Source of the DNA: Bacteroidota bacterium
GTDB lineage: Bacteria > Bacteroidota > Bacteroidia > UKL13-3
Direction of reading: 5' to 3'
Assembly (NCBI GenBank): GCA_947464275.1
Contig: CANHVU010000006.1
Location: 1 to 64,000 of the forward strand
DNA length: 64,000 bases
Numbering within the stretch: the first letter of the stretch is position 1; every line of letters begins with the position of its first letter. Made by a program: the position numbers and the translations under genes. Shown here one piece after another: positions 47,250 to 55,703 of this stretch. Below the pieces are notes generated by a model that was not told the origin of the DNA, made no database searches, and worked only from the letters and a program-made list of their open reading frames with translations.

Positions 47250-49415
47250 CTACTCTCCTATCTTCGCAATTTTGTGCTGAATGACTTGGTTATTAGCAAG
47301 GGTAATTTTTAATACATAAATACCTAAAGGCAAGTTTGATAAATCTAGGGTTTTGTTAGGGTTTTTTTGATGATAAACCAATTGACCTGCCAAATTCGTT
47401 ATTTCAAGTGTTAAAGGCTCTTCGGCCATTTCAAGATTTAATTGATTGGTAAAAGGATTTGGATAAACCAATACATGAGGTTTTTCAGTTGATTTTATAC
47501 TGGTGGCATAAGCTAATTTAAAGGCTTCATATACATTTATTTTACCCCAACCCCAATTATTAGTTGGCACAACGCCTGTTTTAGCATCTACCCTAGCTGA
47601 GTTTTTAAGCATAGTTAATGCTTTAGCAGGTGTTAACATTCTATCGGCTTGCAGCATTAAAGCTATGGCTCCGGCTACGCATGGTGCGGCAAACGAAGTT
47701 CCTGCCGACATTACCCAATCATACCTAGTTCCATTATAAAAAACTGTATCGGTTATGTCGGTTATATCAAGTGGCGTAAAACTACTGATGGGCCCACCCA
47801 CAAAATAACCTGGAGCAGTAATATCGGGTTTTATTCTATTATCAGTGCTAGGCCCACGGCTTGAAAAACCAGTAATGGTATCTTTTTGCGAAATGGCATC
47901 AATGCTTTTGGTTCCGCCCCAAAAGTTTGTCCAATTTACGTTTGAATTATACGAACCAACTGCGATGCTTGCTTTGCTATTAGAACCTGATTCGCCAATA
48001 GTATATTGGTTATTTCCCATTACAAAATGGGTTTGCTGTGGTTGATTTACCAAATTAGCTATAAACTGCGGATAACCTTTACTCCAATTATAACCACAAT
48101 TCCAAGCATGTAAAACGGTATTAGCCGATGTAAAGGCAAACGAAACATAATATTTATTGCAATTAGTATTTTCATAAATGATAAAAATTTCAGGCTTATT
48201 GTTATTTACATTTTTGGCCGATGATGTAATGGTATAACTTAAAGTATCATTCCCAAAATACAGGTTATTACTTGCGTTTAAATTGCCAGAGGCACTATAA
48301 AAAACACTTTGTGCCACTTGGTTTTGTAAGGTATCAAGCACCCTCATTTGTATGGCAAATTCAGTATTTTCTGCACCCCAAAAGTTTACGGTATTGGTTT
48401 CTTTAGGCTTAGGTTTTCGGGTAAAATTGCTAATGGTATAAAAAGTATCGTTTTGTAGATTTTGTTGTAAATGTAAAAGTTGTTTGCCTTCGTTACCTGC
48501 GGCATTTACCAATATTTTTCCTGATCCTGTTAAGTTTTCTATTGCTTTATCAAGCAATGTAGTACCATCGTGAGGACCAGCATGGTGCCCCCAACTGATA
48601 TTAATTACAGCAGGTTTATTTTGCGAAGCAGCATATTTAAAAATATAATCGATGGCATCAACAAAGGCCGGACCAGCAGTATTTTTATCGTCTAAAAAAG
48701 TTTCGATTCCATAATTTAAAGCTACTAAAACTAAATCGGCATTAGGCGCCATACCCCTATTGGCATTGCCTCTACCATAAATTCCAGCACCAGCAGCTAT
48801 ACCCGCTACCATGGTTCCATGTCCATCGGTTGGCCTATCGGTTTTCGCAGATTTGTAATCGGCAATGGTAGTTAATTCGTTTCCATAATTATATCCTGCA
48901 GGCGCTTTTCCTGTTTTATTTTGTTCCCAAACTCGTTTAATGCGGCAATTGCCATTGGCATCAAAAAAGGAAGGATTATTATAATCAAAACCAATATCAA
49001 TAGCACCAACAATTATTCCATCGCCTTTATAAGCCATTGGTAAATTAAAGCCTTGGTGCACCAAATTGGTTTTGGTGGCAATCCAATCAGTATCTTGCAT
49101 TAAAGGCATAGCAGAAAAAGATGCTTCTACATACTGTAAACCTTGTAAATCATTTAGCTTTTCAATAGAATAAATAGGTGCTGTAATGCTCCATATATTC
49201 CCCGCTTTGGTTTGTACCGTGATGCCTAAATTAGTTAATAACGATTGGTTAAAATTGTTATCAACTTGTATAAGGGCACGCATAGTCAAAGCATCTTTTG
49301 CCAACGATTTATTTTTGTTTAAATAAATACGTGTTAAAGGCGAAAGTTTGTTTTGCTGTGCAAAGGTATTACACAATAAAACTATACTGATGACAATGGT
49401 TAAAAATGATTTCAT
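47250..49415 (-). CDS. Secreted subtilisin-like (S8) serine peptidase with T9SS sorting domain
   Basis: Starting at 49415 the protein has 721 residues, a signal peptide (MKSFLTIVISIVLLCNTFAQ) and an S8 catalytic triad: Asp140 (VGAIDIGFD), His199 (DGHGTMVAGIAAG) and Ser574 (SAGTSFAAPCVAGA), with the oxyanion Asn in LVNAAGNEG. A long insertion of about 200 residues lies between the Asn and Ser blocks. The C-terminus is a T9SS type-A sorting domain: VYPNPFTNQLNLEM, LEITNLAGQLVYHQ, LPLGIYVLKI and a short basic end. It is probably exported and lipid-anchored or released. It starts 4 bp after the ion-channel gene's stop, so the two are an operon. Confidence 0.9.
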   Translation of the reverse strand: MKSFLTIVISIVLLCNTFAQQNKLSPLTRIYLNKNKSLAKDALTMRALIQVDNNFNQSLLTNLGITVQTKAGNIWSITAPIYSIEKLNDLQGLQYVEASFSAMPLMQDTDWIATKTNLVHQGFNLPMAYKGDGIIVGAIDIGFDYNNPSFFDANGNCRIKRVWEQNKTGKAPAGYNYGNELTTIADYKSAKTDRPTDGHGTMVAGIAAGAGIYGRGNANRGMAPNADLVLVALNYGIETFLDDKNTAGPAFVDAIDYIFKYAASQNKPAVINISWGHHAGPHDGTTLLDKAIENLTGSGKILVNAAGNEGKQLLHLQQNLQNDTFYTISNFTRKPKPKETNTVNFWGAENTEFAIQMRVLDTLQNQVAQSVFYSASGNLNASNNLYFGNDTLSYTITSSAKNVNNNKPEIFIIYENTNCNKYYVSFAFTSANTVLHAWNCGYNWSKGYPQFIANLVNQPQQTHFVMGNNQYTIGESGSNSKASIAVGSYNSNVNWTNFWGGTKSIDAISQKDTITGFSSRGPSTDNRIKPDITAPGYFVGGPISSFTPLDITDITDTVFYNGTRYDWVMSAGTSFAAPCVAGAIALMLQADRMLTPAKALTMLKNSARVDAKTGVVPTNNWGWGKINVYEAFKLAYATSIKSTEKPHVLVYPNPFTNQLNLEMAEEPLTLEITNLAGQLVYHQKNPNKTLDLSNLPLGIYVLKITLANNQVIQHKIAKIGE

Positions 49416-49419
49416 TAGA

Positions 49420-50388
49420 TTATCCAATAATGGCTTTGACAATAAAAAATAAATTGAGCACCATATAACTGATTAGTAAAATTCGAGCGGCTTTTTTATC
49501 TAATTTATTGGCTCTTTTTAAATGGTTATTTTTAGCCAAGGTAAGTGAATACACACTTAAAATAATGGTAACTAAAATACCAATAAATGTTAAAGCATGC
49601 AATGAATCGACCAAGGTAAAAGTGGAGGTTTCGGGCAAAATAGAATCGATAATATATTTATTACCAACCGCTGCAAATAAAGAGCCTACGCTTAATCCAA
49701 AACGCGATTCAATGCTATCGGCATGAATAAAAAAACACATGTATGAAATAAAAAACGATACATACATACACAAAAATAATTTGAAGAATAAACCCCAAGC
49801 ACTGCGTTCAATAAAAATATCAACTTTAAATGAGGCATAACTAGAACGAGGTTCCTTAAGTGTTTTATCGCCAAAGGTACTTTGGTATGTTTGCAAACCT
49901 GTATTTACATCAATTTGGCTAATATTCCACCCAGCTATGGTAAGTTCTGGGTCAAAGTGTTTACCAACAGTATCTGCTACAAAAACCAAACTACGAGAAT
50001 CAAATTGTGAGTTTTCTATATGTACTTCTAGTTGTTGTTTATCGAAAGGGTAATTATGCACTCGCCAAGATTCTTTCATTACACATTTCATTTTCATGAG
50101 GGTAAATATTTCGCCATTGCTGGTATCACTATAATTATCGGTATTTTCAATTGATTTTGCATTGGGCACTTCTACATTTTTAGCAAAATCGTATTCAGTT
50201 TTTTTGCACCTAAACCATAACCAAAACCTAACAGTATATTCCTTTTGCCTAAAATCAATATCGTGTAAACTAATAAAATAAACACCCACCTTCACTGTAT
50301 CTGGAACAACAGGTTCGGTATATGCTTTTGCCTTGTTATTAAAAGCAAAAAGCAATATTACAAATAGGAAAACGATTTGTTTTTTCAT
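49420..50388 (-). CDS. Prokaryotic pentameric ligand-gated ion channel homologue
   Basis: This 322-residue protein has the layout of GLIC/ELIC-type channels. A signal peptide (about 1-22) is followed by a beta-sandwich ligand-binding domain (about 25-195) with KVGVYFISLHDIDFRQKEYTV, WLWFRC and the signature loop NYPFDKQQLEVHIE (YPFD at 113-116). Four membrane helices follow: M1 about 198-221, M2 about 228-247 (SRFGLSVGSLFAAVGNKYII), M3 about 260-285 and M4 about 301-320. The eukaryotic disulfide Cys loop is absent, as in other bacterial members. Ligand and ion selectivity are unknown. It would sit in the inner membrane with the ligand domain in the periplasm, and it is coupled to the secreted peptidase. 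Confidence 0.88.
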   Translation of the reverse strand: MKKQIVFLFVILLFAFNNKAKAYTEPVVPDTVKVGVYFISLHDIDFRQKEYTVRFWLWFRCKKTEYDFAKNVEVPNAKSIENTDNYSDTSNGEIFTLMKMKCVMKESWRVHNYPFDKQQLEVHIENSQFDSRSLVFVADTVGKHFDPELTIAGWNISQIDVNTGLQTYQSTFGDKTLKEPRSSYASFKVDIFIERSAWGLFFKLFLCMYVSFFISYMCFFIHADSIESRFGLSVGSLFAAVGNKYIIDSILPETSTFTLVDSLHALTFIGILVTIILSVYSLTLAKNNHLKRANKLDKKAARILLISYMVLNLFFIVKAIIG

Positions 50389-50509
50389 TATTAGATTTTA
50401 TTTTAAGAAGGAATAATAATACAGCAAACTTAATGCAAAAAATTATAGTGATTCAGAACAATATGAAGCAGCAAAGTTTTACAAACCACTTTTTCATTTC
50501 CTCCTTTAT

Positions 50510-50791
50510 TTATCGAATATACGATTTTAAATCTTCCACATATTTAACAAAAGCCTTCTTACCTTTCAAAGTCTTTTTACAAATAGTTAAAGGATAATTG
50601 TCTTTAAAGGTTTTTTCAACAGTAATATATTCTGCTTTTTTTAGCTTATCTATTTGTACACTTAAATTACCTGCGGTGGCTTTAGTTTGGGCTTTAATAT
50701 AAGTAAATTCAGCGCTTTCAACGCTCATTAAAATCGACATAATAGCCAACCGCAGTTGTGAATGTAATATAGGATCTAAATCTTTAAACAC
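50510..50791 (-). CDS. Small winged-helix transcriptional regulator
   Basis: This 93-residue protein fits the compact winged-helix family (HTH_27-like): DPILHSQLRLAIMSILMS, then TYIKAQTKATAGNLSVQIDKLKKA (recognition helix), AEYITVEKTF (wing), and LKGKKAFVKYVEDLKS. The start is GTG at 50791, which overlaps the end of the preceding membrane-protein gene by 8 bp. Such regulator/membrane-protein pairs are common in Bacteroidota, and the regulator probably controls its own operon. No obvious operator palindrome was found nearby. Confidence 0.82.
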   Translation of the reverse strand: MFKDLDPILHSQLRLAIMSILMSVESAEFTYIKAQTKATAGNLSVQIDKLKKAEYITVEKTFKDNYPLTICKKTLKGKKAFVKYVEDLKSYIR

Positions 50792-51362
50792 GTTTACTTT
50801 CTCTGTATTTTAACCAATGACCTGGTATAATAAAACCAGCTAATACTCCGGTTGCTATTAACACCAAATGTAATTCGGTATTAGGCCACATATACCCAAC
50901 TGATGCTAATAACCAATTGCAATATGCACCCCAAATAAAAGGTTTAAAATTCAATAATCCACCAGAAACATATAACCAAATGGCATAAATCATCATAATG
51001 GTTGGATAAAATGCTTTCCATTGTTCACCAAACGACATGCTAAAACAAACTATAAAAAGTGATACAGCATAGGCCCTTAGCGCATATTTCATACTTTGCG
51101 AGACATATGTTTGAACTTTTGCTTCCTCCTTCTTTTCTCGTTTAGAAAAAAAGGCTGTTGCTATTCCTCCCAAAGGCATTAATACTGCCCATGGTAAAGA
51201 GTGAAACTCAAACCAGTTAAAATACAAAATAAGGAAATTTGAAACAGCACTTATAAATACCAACCAGCCCCAAAAATAGTAGTAAAAACCATTCTCTTTG
51301 ATATCGTTTTTAGTTTTACTAATCATTTCTTCAATTAGTAAAATTGCATCTTTCTCGTTCAT
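50784..51362 (-). CDS. Conserved membrane protein partner of the winged-helix regulator
   Basis: This 192-residue protein has a charged N-terminus (LLIEEMISKTKNDI) followed by about five hydrophobic segments between 27 and 180: YYYFWGWLVFISAVSNFLIL, LPWAVLMPLGGIATAFF, YAVSLFIVCFSMSF, FYPTIMMIYAIWLYVSGGLL, and HLVLIATGVLAGFIIPG. It is an inner-membrane protein of unknown function. It overlaps the regulator gene by 8 bp and starts 11 bp after the secreted-protein gene, so all three probably share a transcript. The arrangement suggests a membrane component whose level the regulator sets. Confidence 0.72.
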   Translation of the reverse strand: MNEKDAILLIEEMISKTKNDIKENGFYYYFWGWLVFISAVSNFLILYFNWFEFHSLPWAVLMPLGGIATAFFSKREKKEEAKVQTYVSQSMKYALRAYAVSLFIVCFSMSFGEQWKAFYPTIMMIYAIWLYVSGGLLNFKPFIWGAYCNWLLASVGYMWPNTELHLVLIATGVLAGFIIPGHWLKYRESKRV

Positions 51363-51373
51363 AAAATTTTTAA

Positions 51374-52264
51374 TTAATTAAGTATAACTTTTTTTACCAA
51401 CTTACCTGATTTGTTTTCAATTTCAACAAAGTATAAACCTTTTACAAACTCAGTCATATCAATGCTTAACAGCGATTTGTTTTCTACAGTATTAAAAACT
51501 ATTTGCCCTAAATTGTTAAACACTTTTACTGAACCTAACTCACTTGAATTACTTAAATTTATAGCTGTTTGCGCAGGATTTGGATAAACTAATAACATGT
51601 TTTCTAAACTTATATTTTTTACACTAATGGTTCCATAAACTAAAGCCAAATCATCTAAATAAATGGCAGAACCAACTTTAGGTTCAAATCCATCAGCACT
51701 TGATGATATAATAAAAAAGGCAGAATCAGGTACTGATGCCGATTGGTAATTAAATACAATATTTGCCTCTTGATAAGTATTGAAATTTTTGTTGATTGAA
51801 AAATCTGCAATTCCAATGGTATCAGTTTTTTTTGAGCTTGTATTCCATTTGGTTAAAACAAAAGTTCCAACTGCTGTATCTGCTTCTAAAAAATTTGATT
51901 TGTAATAAAACCTGAAAGCAGAAGGGCGCTTATTAAATGCAAATTTTAAGTTATCAAAATTAGGTTGTAACATTTCATCTAAAATAGGTCCAGAAGATAA
52001 TACTCCAGATAAATTTGCTTGTGAACCTTGCTTTGAAATAAGCTTCACTGCGTATTTACCACTGTGCACATCATCAGTCATTTCGGTGGTAGGATCAAAA
52101 CCAAAATTAGTAAGTGCATTTAAAGTGTACCAGTCACGAGGCTGCTGATAGCCATTAATGGTATCCCATTGTTCAAAACCACCATTTTGCAATGGTTCAA
52201 TTTGTTGTGCTTTAGTAGATCCTACTAACAACAAAACTGATAACATCATCATTATTTTTTTCAT
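51374..52264 (-). CDS. Secreted protein with jelly-roll domain and T9SS type-A sorting signal
   Basis: This 296-residue protein has a signal peptide (MLSVLLLVGSTKAQ), then a beta-rich domain: LQNGGFEQWDTI, PRDWYTLNALTNFG, SGKYAVKLISKQG, PSAFRFYYKSN and SAIYLDDLALVYG. This is the pattern of carbohydrate-binding/PCMD-like jelly rolls. The last 75 residues are a T9SS sorting domain (LLVYPNPAQTAINLSNS, VKVFNNLGQIVFNT, FVKGLYFVEIENKSGKLVKK). It is probably exposed on or released from the cell surface. It heads the operon with the membrane protein and winged-helix regulator. Confidence 0.8.
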   Translation of the reverse strand: MKKIMMMLSVLLLVGSTKAQQIEPLQNGGFEQWDTINGYQQPRDWYTLNALTNFGFDPTTEMTDDVHSGKYAVKLISKQGSQANLSGVLSSGPILDEMLQPNFDNLKFAFNKRPSAFRFYYKSNFLEADTAVGTFVLTKWNTSSKKTDTIGIADFSINKNFNTYQEANIVFNYQSASVPDSAFFIISSSADGFEPKVGSAIYLDDLALVYGTISVKNISLENMLLVYPNPAQTAINLSNSSELGSVKVFNNLGQIVFNTVENKSLLSIDMTEFVKGLYFVEIENKSGKLVKKVILN

Positions 52265-52569
52265 ATGTATAGGGTAAAATTATTTCAGTGCAATAATATA
52301 ATTTTAGTTTATAATATAAACTAGTTTATTAATATATAATTACAAATAACTGAAAATCATATACTAAATTTTACAGATTGGGTATTTGAACCTTAGCTAT
52401 TCTGAAACTGACACCTATAAAAGCTACAAAGAATCTCAGCACTCGCTCTAATCTTACGAGTGTGAGTTTAACAGGCGTCCCGCCATTTTATTTTACGCTA
52501 AATAATCAGCCGGAGGCTCATCAATAGGTCCACTCGCAAGATGCGAGCGAGTGTGGGAATAATTAATTA
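52265..52569. other. Intergenic region carrying repeat copy A
   Basis: The 305-bp gap holds AT-rich DNA (52265-52380), presumably with the promoter of the secreted-protein operon, and the 114-bp GC-rich repeat at 52440-52553. No gene is supported. Confidence 0.7.
52440..52553. repeat. 114-bp repeat with 23-bp terminal inverted repeats, copy A
   Basis: The left end (52440-52462, CACTCGCTCTAATCTTACGA...) and the right end (52531-52553) are inverted repeats matching at 20 of 23 positions. Internal hairpins include AGCC/GGCT and GGCG/CGCC on the minus strand. A second copy of identical length lies at 60053-60166. The element ends 16 bp beyond the stop of the minus-strand barrel gene at 52570. 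Confidence 0.82.
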
Positions 52570-54315
52570 TTAGAATTGTTTAGATAGACTTAACCTTAAT
52601 GTGTTTTCACTAAAACTTGCATTTGGCCTTTCGGAACCATAATTATAGTGATTTGAATTCCACCTCAATCCTGTTGCATATCCTTTTTTGTTTCTGTAAT
52701 CAATTCCCAAATTAGCAATCCATTGCGTGTTGCCATTAGCATATTTATCCAAATTATTCAGCATTCTTCCTATACTAAACGAACTTTTTATTTTACCTTT
52801 AAAAAAGTTGTAACCCAGGTTTAGGTTAATATTATGGTTATTTAAGTTCATGAAAGTAGATTTAAAGTAAAAGTTATTGTATGTTAATCCGAATGAAAAC
52901 GGATTTGTTTCGAAACTACGATTCCACGATGCTAAAAAAATATTTGATTCATTATCGTTGGTATTACCTGATAAAACATTAAAATCTTGAAAAACATCGT
53001 ACGAATAACTTACTATAAATAAATCATTTGATTTTACATGTTGCCAATTATAAGAAGGTGTTATACTCATGTTTTGTGAAACATTTTTTACAATAAACGT
53101 ATCGTTTAAAACCGCATTGCTAATGCCAAAATTTCCATAACTTAATGCTAAGTTTAAATTATCGGTGATTTGTCCATTCAAATTCATGGTAACAATAAGT
53201 TGATTCATTGGTGCGAGTTTGGTTCCGCTTAAATTATTTACGCGTGAACCAATGCTTCCTCCAATACTATAACGTTTTTTATAAAAACTAATTTGCGGAT
53301 TTAGTGTAAGTTCTAGCCTATCACTTTGAAAAAATGGAAACCCATAGGATTTATAACCTGCTCCAACATACAAAGCTTTCGCAGTTATTTTTACATTTTT
53401 GGAGTTATAACCAATGGCAGTATTACCTGCTATGTCGGCTCTGGTGCTTATGTTTATTGGAAATAATGAACTGTAGTTTAAATCAACATTTTTATTGTTT
53501 ATGGCTGAATCATTTATATTCTGTGTAACCAAAGAGGCAGCCATTTCATTTTCCCAAAATATATTTTTAAGTATCAAAAATCGAAATTGAATAGATGTGG
53601 CTGCACCTTGTTGTGGTTGAATGAATAAGGGTTTGTTCACTACTGAAGAATAATAATCGCGTGCGCCTGAAAAATTGATTGCAAAAAGATGTTTATTGGT
53701 ATTTCCTACTCCAATTCTAAAAGCGTACTGATCTCTGCGAAATGCACCAGTAATATTTTGTGCTGAGTTTTGTTCAATGGGCGCTTGACTTATTCCATAG
53801 CTTGCAGCTGTGAAGAAATTTTTTCCTTTGTAATCAAATCCTGCACCAAAAACTGAAATATTTCCTTGTACCAATTCTGAATAATTGGGTGTATGTGTAC
53901 CAATTAATAATTTGAATTTTCCTATGGTAGGACTGAAACCAACTCTATTAATTGGATTGGAAAGGTAATTAACCAAATCTCTACCCGTTTTTATTTGTGA
54001 AAATACCGAATAGGCTTGACTATATTGATCGGCCGGAGTTACCACATTTGTTCCTTGTGAAGAAAGCATTATTTCAAATGGTAATTTTACTTTTTTCCAA
54101 CCTAGTGCAGCGTACAGACTCAGTTTAGTTAAATTAGCTGGTCTTCTGTAGTTAAGATTGTTGGTGTTAATACCCGAAAAGGTATAGTAATCATGTGAAA
54201 GTTGAAATCCGCCACTCCATTTAGGTTTATTAACCAATGGTTTTTCTGCGTTTACTTGGTTATTATTAAATACAATTACCAAAAATATAATAAAATATAA
54301 TTTACGAAATAGCAT
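52570..54315 (-). CDS. Outer-membrane beta-barrel protein, hypothetical
   Basis: This 581-residue protein has a signal peptide (FIIFLVIVFNNNQVNAEK) and beta-strand alternation throughout: WSGGFQLSHDYYTFSG, LTKLSLYAALGWKKV, SIGGSIGSRVNNLSG, INLNLGYNFFKG. It ends ENTLRLSLSKQF with a terminal Phe typical of BAM-assembled barrels. It contains no plug or TonB box, so it is not a TonB-dependent receptor. It follows the 417-residue protein by 8 bp and is the last gene of a three-gene unit headed by the 1333-residue repeat protein. It may be the outer-membrane platform of that system; this is inferred from position. Confidence 0.78.
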   Translation of the reverse strand: MLFRKLYFIIFLVIVFNNNQVNAEKPLVNKPKWSGGFQLSHDYYTFSGINTNNLNYRRPANLTKLSLYAALGWKKVKLPFEIMLSSQGTNVVTPADQYSQAYSVFSQIKTGRDLVNYLSNPINRVGFSPTIGKFKLLIGTHTPNYSELVQGNISVFGAGFDYKGKNFFTAASYGISQAPIEQNSAQNITGAFRRDQYAFRIGVGNTNKHLFAINFSGARDYYSSVVNKPLFIQPQQGAATSIQFRFLILKNIFWENEMAASLVTQNINDSAINNKNVDLNYSSLFPINISTRADIAGNTAIGYNSKNVKITAKALYVGAGYKSYGFPFFQSDRLELTLNPQISFYKKRYSIGGSIGSRVNNLSGTKLAPMNQLIVTMNLNGQITDNLNLALSYGNFGISNAVLNDTFIVKNVSQNMSITPSYNWQHVKSNDLFIVSYSYDVFQDFNVLSGNTNDNESNIFLASWNRSFETNPFSFGLTYNNFYFKSTFMNLNNHNINLNLGYNFFKGKIKSSFSIGRMLNNLDKYANGNTQWIANLGIDYRNKKGYATGLRWNSNHYNYGSERPNASFSENTLRLSLSKQF

Positions 54316-54323
54316 AACAAATA

Positions 54324-55577
54324 TTAATTTAAAACAGAGAGCCCTTTTAACTCCTTACAATTATCAATCAAGGGTTTAATTCTATCTAAAGTTAAATCAG
54401 CTTTTTCCTTTCCCCATACATAATTATTTCCTGCTTCCATACCTATATCTTGAGCATTAGCACTATTTTTCGAGAAACTAAAAATCATTCTTTCTTCAGT
54501 AACCACTGCAGTAATATTTCCAAACACATCCAAAATTCCAAAGCCAATATTTTTAGCATTACCGGGAACTTCTTTTACCTCGTCAATGGTCATGTTAAGT
54601 AGGTTTATTTGATCACTTAGTTCAAATAAATCAAGAACTTGTTGCTTATTTTGTATCGGTAAAATCATGTCATAAATTAAATTGGTGCTCCCTTTTTGAA
54701 AAAATTTAGCCCTCACAAAACCATTTGTAGGCATTACCGAAATGGTGGTATTGGTGGCAGGATTATTTAAGTTGCTATTTTGTATACTAAATGTTCTAAA
54801 CTCAGCATAAGTTTCATACGATCCAATGGCCTGGTCTTCATTGTCATAAGCCCTAATTGTCCAAAGGTAATTACCGGCTTCGCGAGGTACTTCCATTGGC
54901 CAAAATTGTTGCAAAGCATTTGTGTTTTTTTCCCATATAGGCTGGTTAGAACGGAAAGCTTGCATGGCATCTTGTCCATCCATTATTTCAAAAACCTGTA
55001 CTTTATAGTTTACCAATCCTTTGTATGCAGGAGTAACTGGTGACCAACGAAAAATTGAAACTGAATTGGAATTTATAATTGAATTGTTATCTGGACTAAC
55101 TGCAATGGGTGGTTGGTATGAGGTTACAATTGAATTTTTACATTGTTCTAAACTTACCATTACGTTCATATCATTTGCATCAAATAAAGAAATACATAAT
55201 TGCAAATTGCCCGCAGGCAAATAACCCGAACGAATAATTTCAGCTACCATTGGATTGTTGTAATCAAAGGTTTTTGTTATATCTCCAATATCGCTTAATT
55301 TATAAGTTTTACTTTCCATTGGATTTAATATTTCAGTTGGACTATCATTTAATTTATATTCAGCAATGATGTTATTATCAATTGTTAATTTACAATTCAT
55401 TTTATAGGAAATACTTTTAGCAGAAGTATTGGTATAAATTGCCGTAACTTGCGAAGATTGCTTTATTAACTCCGAAAGGCGAGACGACAATGGAGGAACT
55501 ATTAATGTGATATTTATTTGCGATATGGCATGTAAAAACACAAAACTTAGTATTGTGGTGATAATAGTTTTTTTCAT
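54324..55577 (-). CDS. Secreted hypothetical protein with fibronectin-like region
   Basis: This 417-residue protein has a signal peptide (TTILSFVFLHAISQ). The N-terminal block INITLIVPPLSSRLSELI, with YTNTSAKSISYKMNCKLTI after it, resembles periplasmic proteins encoded beside very large surface proteins in Bacteroidota. A middle fibronectin-type segment is recognisable (SIFRWSPVTPAYKGLVNYKVQVFEI, then AGNYLWTIRAYDNEDQ). The C-terminal third contains IPIQNKQQVLDLFELSDQINLLNMTIDEV, closely similar to the C-terminal part of the 1333-residue neighbour (IALPNGSSMDKLFEMSDQAQ). A shared C-terminal domain between two adjacent gene products suggests a common binding partner. Confidence 0.7.
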   Translation of the reverse strand: MKKTIITTILSFVFLHAISQINITLIVPPLSSRLSELIKQSSQVTAIYTNTSAKSISYKMNCKLTIDNNIIAEYKLNDSPTEILNPMESKTYKLSDIGDITKTFDYNNPMVAEIIRSGYLPAGNLQLCISLFDANDMNVMVSLEQCKNSIVTSYQPPIAVSPDNNSIINSNSVSIFRWSPVTPAYKGLVNYKVQVFEIMDGQDAMQAFRSNQPIWEKNTNALQQFWPMEVPREAGNYLWTIRAYDNEDQAIGSYETYAEFRTFSIQNSNLNNPATNTTISVMPTNGFVRAKFFQKGSTNLIYDMILPIQNKQQVLDLFELSDQINLLNMTIDEVKEVPGNAKNIGFGILDVFGNITAVVTEERMIFSFSKNSANAQDIGMEAGNNYVWGKEKADLTLDRIKPLIDNCKELKGLSVLN

Positions 55578-55656
55578 TTTAGTTAATTTTATAATTAATT
55601 GAAATTGTTGTTTAATTTATCTTATTGATGAATTCAAGTGATTTTTAGTTTGACTG

Positions 55657-55681
55657 ATGATAACCATATAAAGGTTATCAT
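55657..55681 (-). terminator. Intercistronic hairpin 3' of the large repeat protein
   Basis: ATGATAACC / GGTTATCAT with a 7-nt loop in the 126-bp gap. No T run follows on the minus strand, so it may be an attenuator or RNA-processing site rather than a full terminator. Confidence 0.4.
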
Positions 55682-55703
55682 TAGATAAATCACTTTCAAT
55701 CAA

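Noticed and set aside
52465-52530. Possible conserved short peptide in the 114-bp repeat (minus strand, IDxPxADYL...NKM)
   Set aside because: Copy A has an in-frame stop, and differences between copies do not favour third codon positions, so a coding role is not supported.
52440-52553. Repeat as an integron attC site
   Set aside because: No clear paired GTTRRRY/RYYYAAC core sites and no integrase or cassette array; terminal inverted repeats fit a MITE-like or RNA element better.
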